A DNA stretch of 64,000 nt from an uncultured Verrucomicrobiota bacterium (GTDB lineage: Bacteria; Verrucomicrobiota; Kiritimatiellia; CAIQIC01; Lenti-01), in NCBI GenBank assembly GCA_938003985.1, contig CALKWZ010000073.1:41711-105710 (forward strand), in the 5' to 3' direction. The notes beneath the pieces were generated by a model that saw only the letters and a program-made list of their open reading frames with translations, was not told the DNA's origin and ran no database searches. Below are positions 55,013 to 62,095 of the stretch, piece after piece (within the stretch, counting starts at the first letter, position 1; each line of letters starts with the position of its first letter). Position numbers and translations under genes: made by a program.

Positions 55013-55776
55013 CGGTCCCGGCGAATCTCGTTCAGGGGCCAGAATATCGAATTGTCCTTGATCCAACGGCGATGAATATTCTTATCCGCGCTGCAAACAT
55101 GAAGGGCGCCCAGACTTTGGGCTCCATGTCAAAATCCACACAGGGCTTGGCCGCTAATCGATTCAAGCGTTCTTCAAATGCACAATCTCCTGAATATTAC
55201 CCGTTCGATGAAGCTGCCAAATCGCATCGCTATGACTTTGTTGCGGACGAAAGAAGTTTCGCTTGCATGCGCGATTATCAGTCATTGCGGCAATTTTACG
55301 AGGCTGACCCAAAGATTCTTATCCGCAGGATAATCAATCGACAGGACCGACTCGATGCCTGTTATTGCGATGAAAAATTGGTTTTCAAGAAGGATATTAA
55401 TCCCTTTGTTATCACTACAACAGAAGTAAGCCCAAAATACATTCTTGGCGTTATCAACAGTCGATTGATTTCATATATTTATGTGAACACTTCTGCCATA
55501 GCGACAAAAGATGACTTTCGCCAAACCACTTTGGCAGAACTCAGACGGTTGCCCATTCCTATGTTCTCCGATCGCGTCCGCCACGACAAGCTGGTGGGAT
55601 TGGTGGACAAGATGCTGCTCCTCGTACCCAAGTTGCGCGCGGCGAAATCGGAGACGGAGCGGGCGACGCTGCAGAACGCGGTGGCGGCGACGGACCGGGC
55701 GATCGACGCGCTGGTGTACGAGCTGTACGGCCTGACGCCGGAGGAGATCGCGCTGGTGGAAGGCGCGGAAAAATGA
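54964..55776 (+). CDS. type IIG restriction-modification enzyme, C-terminal part (frameshifted)
   Basis: Continues the upstream gene in the +1-nt frame. It is open from about 54961 as P-K-K-E-K-I-D-S-L-N, which joins naturally to Y-R-I-Y at the end of the previous fragment if one base is added near 54963. The first good ATG is at 55072, but no ribosome binding site is seen there. This part holds the TaqI-like target-recognition region in AT-rich DNA until about 55560. A helical C-terminus in GC-rich codons (L-V-D-K-M-L... to A-L-V-E-G-A-E-K) resembles the usual end of Eco57I-type enzymes. Confidence 0.8.
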   Translation, partial: YPKKEKIDSLNDAVSITVPANLVQGPEYRIVLDPTAMNILIRAANMKGAQTLGSMSKSTQGLAANRFKRSSNAQSPEYYPFDEAAKSHRYDFVADERSFACMRDYQSLRQFYEADPKILIRRIINRQDRLDACYCDEKLVFKKDINPFVITTTEVSPKYILGVINSRLISYIYVNTSAIATKDDFRQTTLAELRRLPIPMFSDRVRHDKLVGLVDKMLLLVPKLRAAKSETERATLQNAVAATDRAIDALVYELYGLTPEEIALVEGAEK

Positions 55777-55850
55777 ACTCCTTCCCCCTGCCGCCCATTG
55801 GATTCCGCAAGCCCCCCTTTGGCCGGGGTCGCGGGTTCAAATCTTGGGGG

Positions 55851-55878
55851 TTGACTCCCGCCCCGGGGCTGGTATGTT
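55851..55878 (+). promoter_or_regulatory. sigma70-type promoter of the NYN gene
   Basis: TTGACT, a 16-nt spacer, then TATGTT. Predicted transcription start near 55885, giving a leader of about 80 nt before the NYN ATG at 55967. Confidence 0.65.
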
Positions 55879-55890
55879 ACCCGTACAAAA

Positions 55891-55953
55891 CACCCCCGGT
55901 AGCTTCGGCGAAAGGGTGCAGGGCCGGGTTGCAAAATCCGGTCCTTGCTTTTT
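55891..55953 (+). ncRNA. structured 5' leader of the NYN gene (putative attenuator)
   Basis: Stem 1 pairs CACCC (55891-55895) with GGGTG (55914-55918). Stem 2 pairs GGGCCGG (55921-55927) with CCGGTCC (55938-55944) and is followed by TTGCTTTTT, an intrinsic-terminator-like end. The CCCCC of stem 1 (55893-55897) could also pair with the GGGGG of the ribosome binding site (55959-55963). Two mutually exclusive folds are possible, suggesting control of the nuclease by attenuation or RBS masking. I do not recognise a known riboswitch. Confidence 0.5.
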
Positions 55954-55966
55954 CTTCAGGGGGCAT

Positions 55967-56590
55967 ATGAAAACCATCGTCTATATCGACGCTTTCAACC
56001 TCTACTACGGCGCCCTCAAGGACACCCCCTACAAGTGGCTGGATCCGATGGCATTATGCCGGGCCATGATCCCGCAGAACACCGTGTCGCGCATCAAATA
56101 CTTCACCGCCCGCGTCCAAGCCCGGGCGGACGACCCCTCCCAACCCCAGCGCCAAATGTTCTATTTCCGAGCCCTCCAGACGCTGCCTAACATCGAACTC
56201 ATTTTCGGGCATTATCTCACTCACGTGACCTGGATGCCCCGGGCCAAACCCCAACCGGACCAAAATCCGTTTGTCCAAGTCATCAAAACAGAGGAAAAAG
56301 GCTCCGACGTCAATATCGCCTCGCATCTGTTGATGGACGCCTTCGATAATTCCTTCGAGTGCGCGGTGATCATCAGCGGTGACTCCGATCTGCAAACCCC
56401 GGTACTCATGGTCGCCAACAAGTTTCACAAGGCGGTCGGCGTTTTGAATCCCCAGAAAATCGATTGCAAGGCATTGAAAGGCGTTGCCCGCTTCTACAAG
56501 CACATCCGCGAACCCGCGTTGCAAGTCAGCCAGTTCCCACCCGTCCTGACGGACAAGCAAGGTACTTTCCACAAACCCCCGACCTGGTGA
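55967..56590 (+). CDS. NYN-domain (PIN-like) nuclease family protein
   Basis: A 207-residue protein with a PIN/FEN-like NYN domain. Acidic metal-site residues: Y-I-D-A-F-N-L-Y-Y (Asp7), G-S-D-V-N-I-A (about 104) and I-S-G-D-S-D-L (about 127). ATG 55967 with a CAGGGGG site gives the family start M-K-T-I-V-Y-I-D. NYN proteins cleave RNA or DNA, and this compact form is often found near mobile or defence genes. It has its own promoter and structured leader, and converges with the GDT1-family gene. Partner or target is not evident. Confidence 0.85.
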   Translation: MKTIVYIDAFNLYYGALKDTPYKWLDPMALCRAMIPQNTVSRIKYFTARVQARADDPSQPQRQMFYFRALQTLPNIELIFGHYLTHVTWMPRAKPQPDQNPFVQVIKTEEKGSDVNIASHLLMDAFDNSFECAVIISGDSDLQTPVLMVANKFHKAVGVLNPQKIDCKALKGVARFYKHIREPALQVSQFPPVLTDKQGTFHKPPTW

Positions 56591-56620
56591 GGCGTAGGCC
56601 GCAAAACGCTGTTTCCGCCC

Positions 56621-56956
56621 CTATTCCGCCGGCGTCTCGGCGGGCTTTTCGGCCGCCTGGATGACGGGCGCGATATCCGGCCCAGGCTTGAAGACGGAGT
56701 AGAGCATGAGCAGGCCGAAGACGAGGAACAGGAGGCCGCCGACGCCGTGGATCAGGCGCTCGGAGACCATCTTGGAGATCAGCCCGCCCAGATACACCCC
56801 CAGCAGCGTGGACAGCACCAGCGCCAGGCTGGCGGCGGCGAACACGACCCACCGGCCGTGCACCGCGCTCTGGAGCATCACCGCCAGCTGGGTCTTGTCG
56901 CCCAGCTCGGCGAGGAACACCAGCCAAAACGTCGCCATGAAAATCTTCCAGCTCAT
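56621..56956 (-). CDS. half-size GDT1/TMEM165 (UPF0016) family membrane protein
   Basis: A 111-residue membrane protein with three helices. The family motif E-L-G-D-K-T-Q occurs once (about 17-23), and G-x-x-x-F-x-x-F-G in the last helix. Full-length GDT1 proteins have two such repeats, so this is a single-repeat form presumed to dimerise. The family exchanges Mn2+ or Ca2+ for protons. A GGAGG site precedes ATG 56956. It converges with the NYN gene. Confidence 0.8.
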   Translation of the reverse strand: MSWKIFMATFWLVFLAELGDKTQLAVMLQSAVHGRWVVFAAASLALVLSTLLGVYLGGLISKMVSERLIHGVGGLLFLVFGLLMLYSVFKPGPDIAPVIQAAEKPAETPAE

Positions 56957-57034
56957 CCGCGCGCCTCCAAGGGGGAATCCGCGCCGCATCCTGCCATGTC
57001 CTGCCCCGTCCCGCAAGTGCCGGACGACGGGCTC

Positions 57035-57094
57035 CCCCACGGCCTTGCGCCGTGGGAAGCAAAGTTGGCTCCCCCACGGCGCAAGGCCGTGGGG
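57035..57094. repeat. pair of reciprocal palindromes
   Basis: CCCACGGC/GCCGTGGG occurs twice (57036-57056 and 57073-57093) with loops CTTGC and GCAAG. The whole 22-nt elements are exact reverse complements of each other, so the two can form either two hairpins or one long hairpin. The rest of the 279-bp gap (57095-57235) is a degenerate run of CCCTG-like units with no gene. Confidence 0.8.
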
Positions 57095-57235
57095 CCCGCT
57101 TGAACCCCTGCCTTCTGTCCCCTGCCCCCTTGGCTCCTGTTCCCTGAACCCTGACCCCTGAACCCCGGACCCCTCACTCTTTTCTTCCCATCCGCGGCCC
57201 CCCTGACGTATCTTTCCGGGTCCGGAGATCGATCC

Positions 57236-57766
57236 ATGGCAAACTGGTACTACGTGGTTCCCAAAACCCGCGAAAAGAGCGGCCCGCACGAGGAGTCGTT
57301 CGTCCGCTCCAAGTTCATCGCCGGCGAAATCGCGCCGGAGACGCTGGTGTGGCACGACGGCCTCGCCAATTGGATTCCGGCCGGCCAGGCCTTCGCGGCG
57401 CTGCAGGCGCCGGCCGGCGCGGAAGGCAAGGTGCCGCTGCCCGACGGGCTGCGCGGCTGGATGACCTTCATCGGCGTGGCGACGATCCTGGGCGCCCTGC
57501 TGCCCTCCGTGGCGCTCGTCGGCCTGCCGCTGCTGCTGGCGGGGCTGGCGCTGCTGGGCGCCCGCGCGGCGCTCGACCGCGCGCCGTTCATCACGCCCGA
57601 TCTCGTGCCGTTCTTCAGCAAGCTGCGGACCTTCTTCTGCTGCTGGGGCTGGGGCTACATCCTCGGCCTGTTCCTGGTCGTGCTCGTGCTGCTGGCCTAT
57701 TCGGGCATCGCGCTGTGGGCGCTGTCCTCGGGCCAGGTCGCCCCGCACACGTTCTTCGCCCCCTGA
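57236..57766 (+). CDS. GYF-2 domain membrane protein
   Basis: A 176-residue protein. N-terminal GYF-2-like domain (about 1-60): W-Y-Y-V-V-x-x-x-x-x-S-G-P, F-I-A-G-E-I-A-P-E-T-L-V-W and G-L-A-N-W-I-P-A. Three to four hydrophobic segments follow (about 75-165). GYF-2 domains bind proline-rich peptides, and similar proteins are common in Verrucomicrobia-like genomes but have no known role. It begins a possible operon with moeB and the 2Fe-2S protein (gaps of 5 and 4 nt). Confidence 0.82.
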   Translation: MANWYYVVPKTREKSGPHEESFVRSKFIAGEIAPETLVWHDGLANWIPAGQAFAALQAPAGAEGKVPLPDGLRGWMTFIGVATILGALLPSVALVGLPLLLAGLALLGARAALDRAPFITPDLVPFFSKLRTFFCCWGWGYILGLFLVVLVLLAYSGIALWALSSGQVAPHTFFAP

Positions 57767-57771
57767 CCGCC

Positions 57772-58539
57772 ATGCTGTTCACGCCCGAAGAACGCCAGCG
57801 CTACGCCCGCCACCTCGACCTGCCGGGGTTCGGCGCGCCGGCGCAGGAGCGCCTGCGCGCGGGCCGCGTGCTGGTCGTCGGCTGCGGCGGGCTCGGTTCG
57901 CCCGCGCTGTTCTACCTGGCCGCCGCCGGCGTGGGGCGCCTCGGCCTCGTGGATTCCGACCGCGTCGAGATTTCCAACCTCCAGCGCCAGATCCTGCACG
58001 CCACGCCGGACATCGGCCGGCCCAAGGTGGATTCCGCCGTCGGCCGCCTGCGCGCGCTCAATCCCCACGTGCGCTTCGTCCCGCACCAGGACCGGCTCGA
58101 CGCGGAAAACGCGCGCGACCTGTTCGCGCCCTACGACGTGATCCTCGACTGCACCGACAACTTCGCGGCCAAGTACCTCGTCAACGACGTCTGCGTCGCG
58201 ATGAAGAAGCCCTTCGTCCACGCGGGCATCTCCGGCTTCTGCGGGCAGCTCATGACCGTGCAGCCGGGCCAGAGCGCCTGCCTGCGCTGCCTGTTTCCCG
58301 CGCCGCCGCCGCTGGCCGCGCCCGAAGCCGCCCCCACCGCCGGCCCGCTCGGCGCCATCCCCGGCGTCGTCGGCTCCCTGCAGGCCGTCGAGGCCATCAA
58401 GTTCCTCGCCGGCGTCGGCGCGCTGCTCACCGACGTCCTGCTGACCTACGACGGGCTCGAGGTCGAGTTCCGTCCCCTCCACGCCAAACGCGACCCTGCC
58501 TGTCCCGCCTGCGGGGCCGGCGCCCACCCCAAGGAGTAA
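57772..58539 (+). CDS. moeB: MoeB/ThiF-family adenylyltransferase
   Basis: Activates the C-terminus of a ubiquitin-like sulfur carrier (MoaD or ThiS) by adenylation. It has 255 residues. The nucleotide site is V-V-G-C-G-G-L-G-S (about 37), followed by V-D-x-D-x-V-E-x-S-N-L-x-R-Q (about 60-75) and D-C-T-D-N-F (about 126). Zinc motifs C-L-R-C (about 171) and C-P-A-C (about 246) are intact. Directly followed by a 2Fe-2S hydroxylase subunit, suggesting molybdenum-cofactor use. No MoaD gene is adjacent. Confidence 0.92.
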   Translation: MLFTPEERQRYARHLDLPGFGAPAQERLRAGRVLVVGCGGLGSPALFYLAAAGVGRLGLVDSDRVEISNLQRQILHATPDIGRPKVDSAVGRLRALNPHVRFVPHQDRLDAENARDLFAPYDVILDCTDNFAAKYLVNDVCVAMKKPFVHAGISGFCGQLMTVQPGQSACLRCLFPAPPPLAAPEAAPTAGPLGAIPGVVGSLQAVEAIKFLAGVGALLTDVLLTYDGLEVEFRPLHAKRDPACPACGAGAHPKE

Positions 58540-58543
58540 TCCC

Positions 58544-59020
58544 ATGGCCGAACTCGTCCAATTCACCCTCAACGGCGCGCCCCAGGCCGTCGCCGTCGAA
58601 CCCGCGGACAAGATCATCGACGTCCTGCGCGAGCACCTCAACCTGACCGGCACCAAGCGCGGCTGCGACGACGGCACCTGCGGCGCCTGCACCATCGTCC
58701 TCGACGGCGAGGCCAAGCGCGCCTGCCTCCTGCCCGCGTCCAAGCTCGCCGGCGCGGCCGTCCTCACCATCGAGGGCCTGTCCAACGGCACCGAGATCCA
58801 CCCCATCCAGAAGGCCCTGATCGATGCCGGCGCCGTCCAGTGCGGCTACTGCATCCCCGGCATCGTCCTCGAACTCTACGCGCTCTACGCCAAGAACGTG
58901 AACGCCTCCGACGACGAGATCAAGACCGCCCTCGCCCGCCACTTCTGCCGCTGCACCGGCTACGAAGCCATCTGGGAAGGCGCCAAGCTCGCCCAGAAAC
59001 TCCTGCAAGCCAAGGCCTGA
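58544..59020 (+). CDS. 2Fe-2S subunit of a molybdenum hydroxylase (xanthine dehydrogenase family)
   Basis: A 158-residue electron-transfer subunit with two iron-sulfur sites. The ferredoxin-type site is C-x4-C-x2-C (G-C-D-D-G-T-C-G-A-C, about 43-52) with a fourth cysteine (A-C-L-L-P). The alpha-helical site has C-G-Y-C (about 101) and C-R-C (about 134). It normally acts with a FAD subunit and a molybdopterin large subunit, neither of which is in the window. It starts 4 nt after moeB. Neighbouring amidohydrolase may share the substrate pathway. Confidence 0.9.
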   Translation: MAELVQFTLNGAPQAVAVEPADKIIDVLREHLNLTGTKRGCDDGTCGACTIVLDGEAKRACLLPASKLAGAAVLTIEGLSNGTEIHPIQKALIDAGAVQCGYCIPGIVLELYALYAKNVNASDDEIKTALARHFCRCTGYEAIWEGAKLAQKLLQAKA

Positions 59021-59060
59021 GAAACTACGAAACACGCGAAAGGCGCGAAAAAGATCCCCG
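59021..59060. repeat. single copy of the ACTACGAAA / CGCGAAA repeat
   Basis: Between the 2Fe-2S and amidohydrolase genes lies GAAACTACGAAACACGCG followed by a G-rich AAA tract. Its reverse complement is the core of the tandem array at 60.5-61.0 kb (CGCG...TTTCGTAGTTTC). The gap then continues with degenerate CCTGCAACC-like units. No promoter stands out. Confidence 0.6.
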
Positions 59061-59141
59061 TTCGATCCGAACCCCGACCTCCGACCTCTTTGAAAACCTG
59101 CAACCTGTAACCTTGCCCCTGCAACCGTAGAAAGGCCCCCC

Positions 59142-60356
59142 ATGTACGACATCCTCATCAAGAACGCGCAGCTCCGCCGCAAGGCCGGGCTTTGGAACGT
59201 CGCCATCGAAAAAGGCGTCGTCCAGAAGATCACCAAGCAGCCCATCCGCGCCAAGGCCGGCAAGGTCATCGACGCCGGCGGCAACCTCGTCACCGAGTCC
59301 TACGTCAACACCCACCTGCACCTGTGCAAGGTGTACACGCTGGAAATGATGGACTCCCTCGCCCTGCGCGCCTACCACGGCGCCGACATGGGCGGCGCCA
59401 TGACCGCCATCGAGCTGGCCGCGCGCGTCAAGGCCAACTACAACGAGAAATGGATCCTCCCCAACGTCCGCAAGGCCCTCAAGCTGGCCGCCCTCAACGG
59501 CAACCTGCACATCCGCGCCTTCGCCGACGTCGATTCCAAGGCCAAGCTGATCGGCCTGAAGGCCCTGCTGAAGGCCCGCGACGAATTCAAGGGCATCGTC
59601 GACGTCCAGGTCGTCGCCTTCCCGCAGGACGGCGTCGTCCGCGAGCCCGGCACGGTGGACCTGATGAAGCAGGCCATGGACCTCGGCGCCGACGTCGTCG
59701 GCGGCATCCCGTGGATCGAATTCACGGAGAAGGACGAGCAGACCCACGTCGACGAAATGATGAAGCTGGCCGTCGGCTACGACAAGGACATCTCCATGCT
59801 GGTGGACGACGCCGGCGACGCCACCTTGAAGACCTTGGAAATGCTCGCCGTCCGCACGCTCGAAGAAGGCCGCATCGGCCGCTCGCTGGCGCACCACGCG
59901 CGCGCGATGTGCCTGTATCCCACGCCTTACTTCAAGAAGATCGCCGCCCTGCTGCGCCAGGCCGGCATGGGCGTCGTGAGCGATCCGCACACCGGCCCCC
60001 TGCACGCCCGCGTGCAGGAGCTGCTCGCCGAAGGCAACCTCGTCTGCCTCGGCCAGGACGACATTTCCGACGCCTACTATCCGTACGGCCAGAACAACAT
60101 GCTCGAGGTCGCGTTCCTCGCCTCCCACCTGCTCTGGATGACCACCTATCCCGAGATGGAGACGCTCTACGACCTGATCACCGTCAACCCGGCCAAGTGC
60201 ATCAACCTGCCGAAGTTCGAGCTGAAGGAGAAGGCCAACGCCAACCTCGTCGTGCTCGACGCCAAGAGCGTCTGCGAAGCCTTCCGCTACCACAAGGCCC
60301 CGCTGCACGTGATCTCCCACGGCAAGCTGCTCAAGCCCGCCGACCTCCGCGGCTGA
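59142..60356 (+). CDS. CodA-like amidohydrolase with altered active site
   Basis: A 404-residue amidohydrolase of the cytosine deaminase-like branch. N-terminal H-x-H is present in N-T-H-L-H-L (about 58). V-A-F-P-Q-D-G (about 165), A-H-H-A-R-A-M (about 248) and G-Q-D-D-I-S-D-A-Y-Y-P (about 305) follow the CodA layout. In CodA the motif H-x-D-E precedes the catalytic step. At the equivalent place (about 218) this protein reads L-V-D-D, so the histidine and glutamate are missing. The substrate is therefore uncertain. Followed by a strong terminator. Confidence 0.82.
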   Translation: MYDILIKNAQLRRKAGLWNVAIEKGVVQKITKQPIRAKAGKVIDAGGNLVTESYVNTHLHLCKVYTLEMMDSLALRAYHGADMGGAMTAIELAARVKANYNEKWILPNVRKALKLAALNGNLHIRAFADVDSKAKLIGLKALLKARDEFKGIVDVQVVAFPQDGVVREPGTVDLMKQAMDLGADVVGGIPWIEFTEKDEQTHVDEMMKLAVGYDKDISMLVDDAGDATLKTLEMLAVRTLEEGRIGRSLAHHARAMCLYPTPYFKKIAALLRQAGMGVVSDPHTGPLHARVQELLAEGNLVCLGQDDISDAYYPYGQNNMLEVAFLASHLLWMTTYPEMETLYDLITVNPAKCINLPKFELKEKANANLVVLDAKSVCEAFRYHKAPLHVISHGKLLKPADLRG

Positions 60357-60373
60357 TTCCCATAAGCCCCGCG

Positions 60374-60407
60374 CGGACCGGTCCCCAAAGGACCGGTCCG
60401 ATTTTTT
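60374..60407 (+). terminator. rho-independent terminator of the amidohydrolase gene
   Basis: Perfect 11-nt arms CGGACCGGTCC / GGACCGGTCCG around loop CCAAA, followed by ATTTTTT. Confidence 0.93.
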
Positions 60408-60486
60408 GCCCGAAGCCCCCCGCGGGCTCGCTCTGGCAGCCCTTCCCCTCCTGTTTTCAAAAAAACTCCTGTTTTCCTGCTAAATT

Positions 60487-61063
60487 CCCCCGTTTTTAGC
60501 TCCCCATTCACGCCATTCGCGCCATTCGTAGTTCACCCCTTGTTTTCGGCTATTTTCTCCCCATTTTTCGCGTTTTTCGCGAATTTCGTAGTTTCCAGCC
60601 CGTTTTTGCCCGTTTTTGCGGTTTTCAGCCCGTTTCCAGCCCCGTTGCGCCTCATTTTTGCCCTTCCCACCCCGAAATTTCGCGTTTTTGGCGTATTTCG
60701 TAGTTTCTCCCCCGTTTTTAGCTCCCCATTCGTGCCATTCGCTCAATTCGTAGTTCGCCCCTCGTTTTCGGCTGTTTTCTCTCCATTTTTCGAGTTTTTC
60801 GCGTATTTCGTAGTTTCCAGCCCGTTTTTGCGGTTTTCAGCCCGTTTCCAGCCCCGTTGCGCCTCATTTTTGCCCTTCCCACCCCGAAATTTCGCGTTTT
60901 TGGCGTATTTCGTAGTTTCTCCCCCGTTTTTAGCTCCCCATTCGTGCCATTCGCTCAATTCGTAGTTCGCCCCTCGTTTTCGGCCATTTTCTCCCCATTT
61001 TTCGCGTTTTTCGCGCATTTCGTAGTTTCCAGCCCGTTTTCCCCGCTTCCAGCCCCGTTGCGA
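60487..61063. repeat. tandem repeat array, about 2.7 copies of 212-222 bp
   Basis: Copies start at 60487, 60709 and 60921. Each runs from CCCCCGTTTTTAGC to TTTCGTAGTTTC; the third breaks off near 61063. The first copy is 10 bp longer because of an internal duplication of TTTTTGCCCG. Units are rich in T-tracts and CGCG steps. Open frames on either strand are shadows (low complexity, no ribosome binding site). The remaining gap to the gene at 61302 holds the first 34-bp direct repeat and no visible gene. Confidence 0.9.
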
Positions 61064-61163
61064 GCCGTGTTCAGCCCGAAAAAAGCCATTTTGGAGGCAT
61101 TTTGGACCATTTTTCAGCCCCAGATCCGCTCCCCGCCGCCTCCGAACCGCCAAAAACCCGTTT

Positions 61164-61221
61164 CGGCTTGCCCCTCGCCCCATTTTTCGCAAAGATTTTG
61201 CCGCCAGCTTAAGCCCATGCG
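61164..61221. repeat. direct repeat, left copy
   Basis: CGGCTTGCCCC then a variable stretch, then a 34-nt core (61188-61221) beginning CGCAAAGATTTTGCC and ending AAGCCCATGCG. The core is identical to 61966-61999. Confidence 0.85.
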
Positions 61222-61301
61222 AACGTCAGCGCCCAGACGATCCAAGAGAGTCGATTTTCCAGTCGATCGGGAGCCCCCTTTTCATTTTTGACAAGGTCTA
61301 C

Positions 61302-61880
61302 ATGAGATTGGCGATATTTGGAGTGATGATTTTGTGGGCCGTTATCCCTGCCGGCCGCGCTGAAAACCCCGAAATCATTTCTTTTGACGACGGCCATGCG
61401 GTGACATGGACTTCATCGATGACCACGGGCGTGTACGACGTTCAATGGGCTGCGACGCCGACGGGCGTTTGGCATAATACATGGGATCATTTGCTGGATA
61501 TTCCCGCAACGGAAGGTGAATTGTCCGTTGAAGTTCCCCGTTTCTTCAGAATTCTTCATCGCGAAGTCGCAAATACAAATACCACCGCTGTTGCCAGTGA
61601 ATTAGCGGCGACATTTACTTCGGGCACGACCGCACTCTCTGGCATTCTGAATAATGGCCATGTTGTGCCCAACACGGTTGTGCTCTATGCAAGATCAAAC
61701 CAGGGAGAACTGCTCGCATCTTTCTCTGATGCCGGTAACGGCGTCCTATTCGGCGCCGATGGAGCAGTCGGAACCATGGCATATCAAACAGGCGCATGGT
61801 CCATACTACTGCCCGTAGCTCCAATCATGAGCGACGGGCAACTCCATGCGAGTTATTCCTACTACAATGCCAATCCATAA
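61302..61880 (+). CDS. secreted protein of unknown function in AT-richer DNA
   Basis: A 192-residue protein with a signal peptide (I-F-G-V-M-I-L-W-A-V-I-P-A-G-R-A). The first half resembles the short module Y-D-V-Q-W-A...W...F-F-R-I-L (about 45-87), a C-terminal adhesion/beta module seen in Kiritimatiellota-type secreted proteins. The second half is a beta-rich domain of unknown type (about 95-192). Its DNA is AT-richer than its neighbours upstream of 60 kb and it is bracketed by 34-bp direct repeats. Function unknown. Confidence 0.65.
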   Translation: MRLAIFGVMILWAVIPAGRAENPEIISFDDGHAVTWTSSMTTGVYDVQWAATPTGVWHNTWDHLLDIPATEGELSVEVPRFFRILHREVANTNTTAVASELAATFTSGTTALSGILNNGHVVPNTVVLYARSNQGELLASFSDAGNGVLFGADGAVGTMAYQTGAWSILLPVAPIMSDGQLHASYSYYNANP

Positions 61881-61939
61881 CCGCCATGCCAGATCAGCAG
61901 GATAGCGAAAGAATGGTTGTGAAGGCCAGAATCCCGCCT

Positions 61940-61999
61940 CGGCTTGCCCCCCCCGCCCCGTTTTCCGCAAAGATTTTGCCGCCAGCTTAAGCCCATGCG
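61940..61999. repeat. direct repeat, right copy
   Basis: Right partner of the repeat at 61164-61221. The 34-nt core 61966-61999 is identical, and the flanking CGGCTTGCCCC also matches. The two copies bracket the gene at 61302-61880. Confidence 0.85.
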
Positions 62000-62036
62000 T
62001 ACGACGACGGCCTATGTGAGTTGCGAGAGAGTGGAT

Positions 62037-62055
62037 TATAATTTATAAAACCGCC
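62037..62055. repeat. 19-bp flanking repeat, left copy (contains TATAAT)
   Basis: TATAATTTATAAAACCGCC. One mismatch to the copy at 63962-63980. It includes a perfect TATAAT 54 nt before the OLD gene ATG and may provide its -10, though a -35 is weak. Confidence 0.6.
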
Positions 62056-62095
62056 TCATTTTTTAGCCAGAAACTGACAAATACGGCCCATATTA

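Noticed and set aside
55826..55850. A tRNA-like T-arm (GCGGGTTCAAATC) before the NYN promoter
   Set aside because: The stem does not close (only wobble pairs) and no acceptor or anticodon arm is found nearby. It may be a decayed fragment, but this is not supportable.
55844..55966. Upstream extension of the NYN reading frame
   Set aside because: It lies in the promoter and hairpin leader, and family proteins begin at the M-K-T-I-V-Y-I-D start at 55967.
60540..60965. Open frames within the tandem array on both strands
   Set aside because: Translation is repetitive (F/P/S/V or K/N/E/T/Y) and follows the DNA repeat period; no ribosome binding site or promoter.
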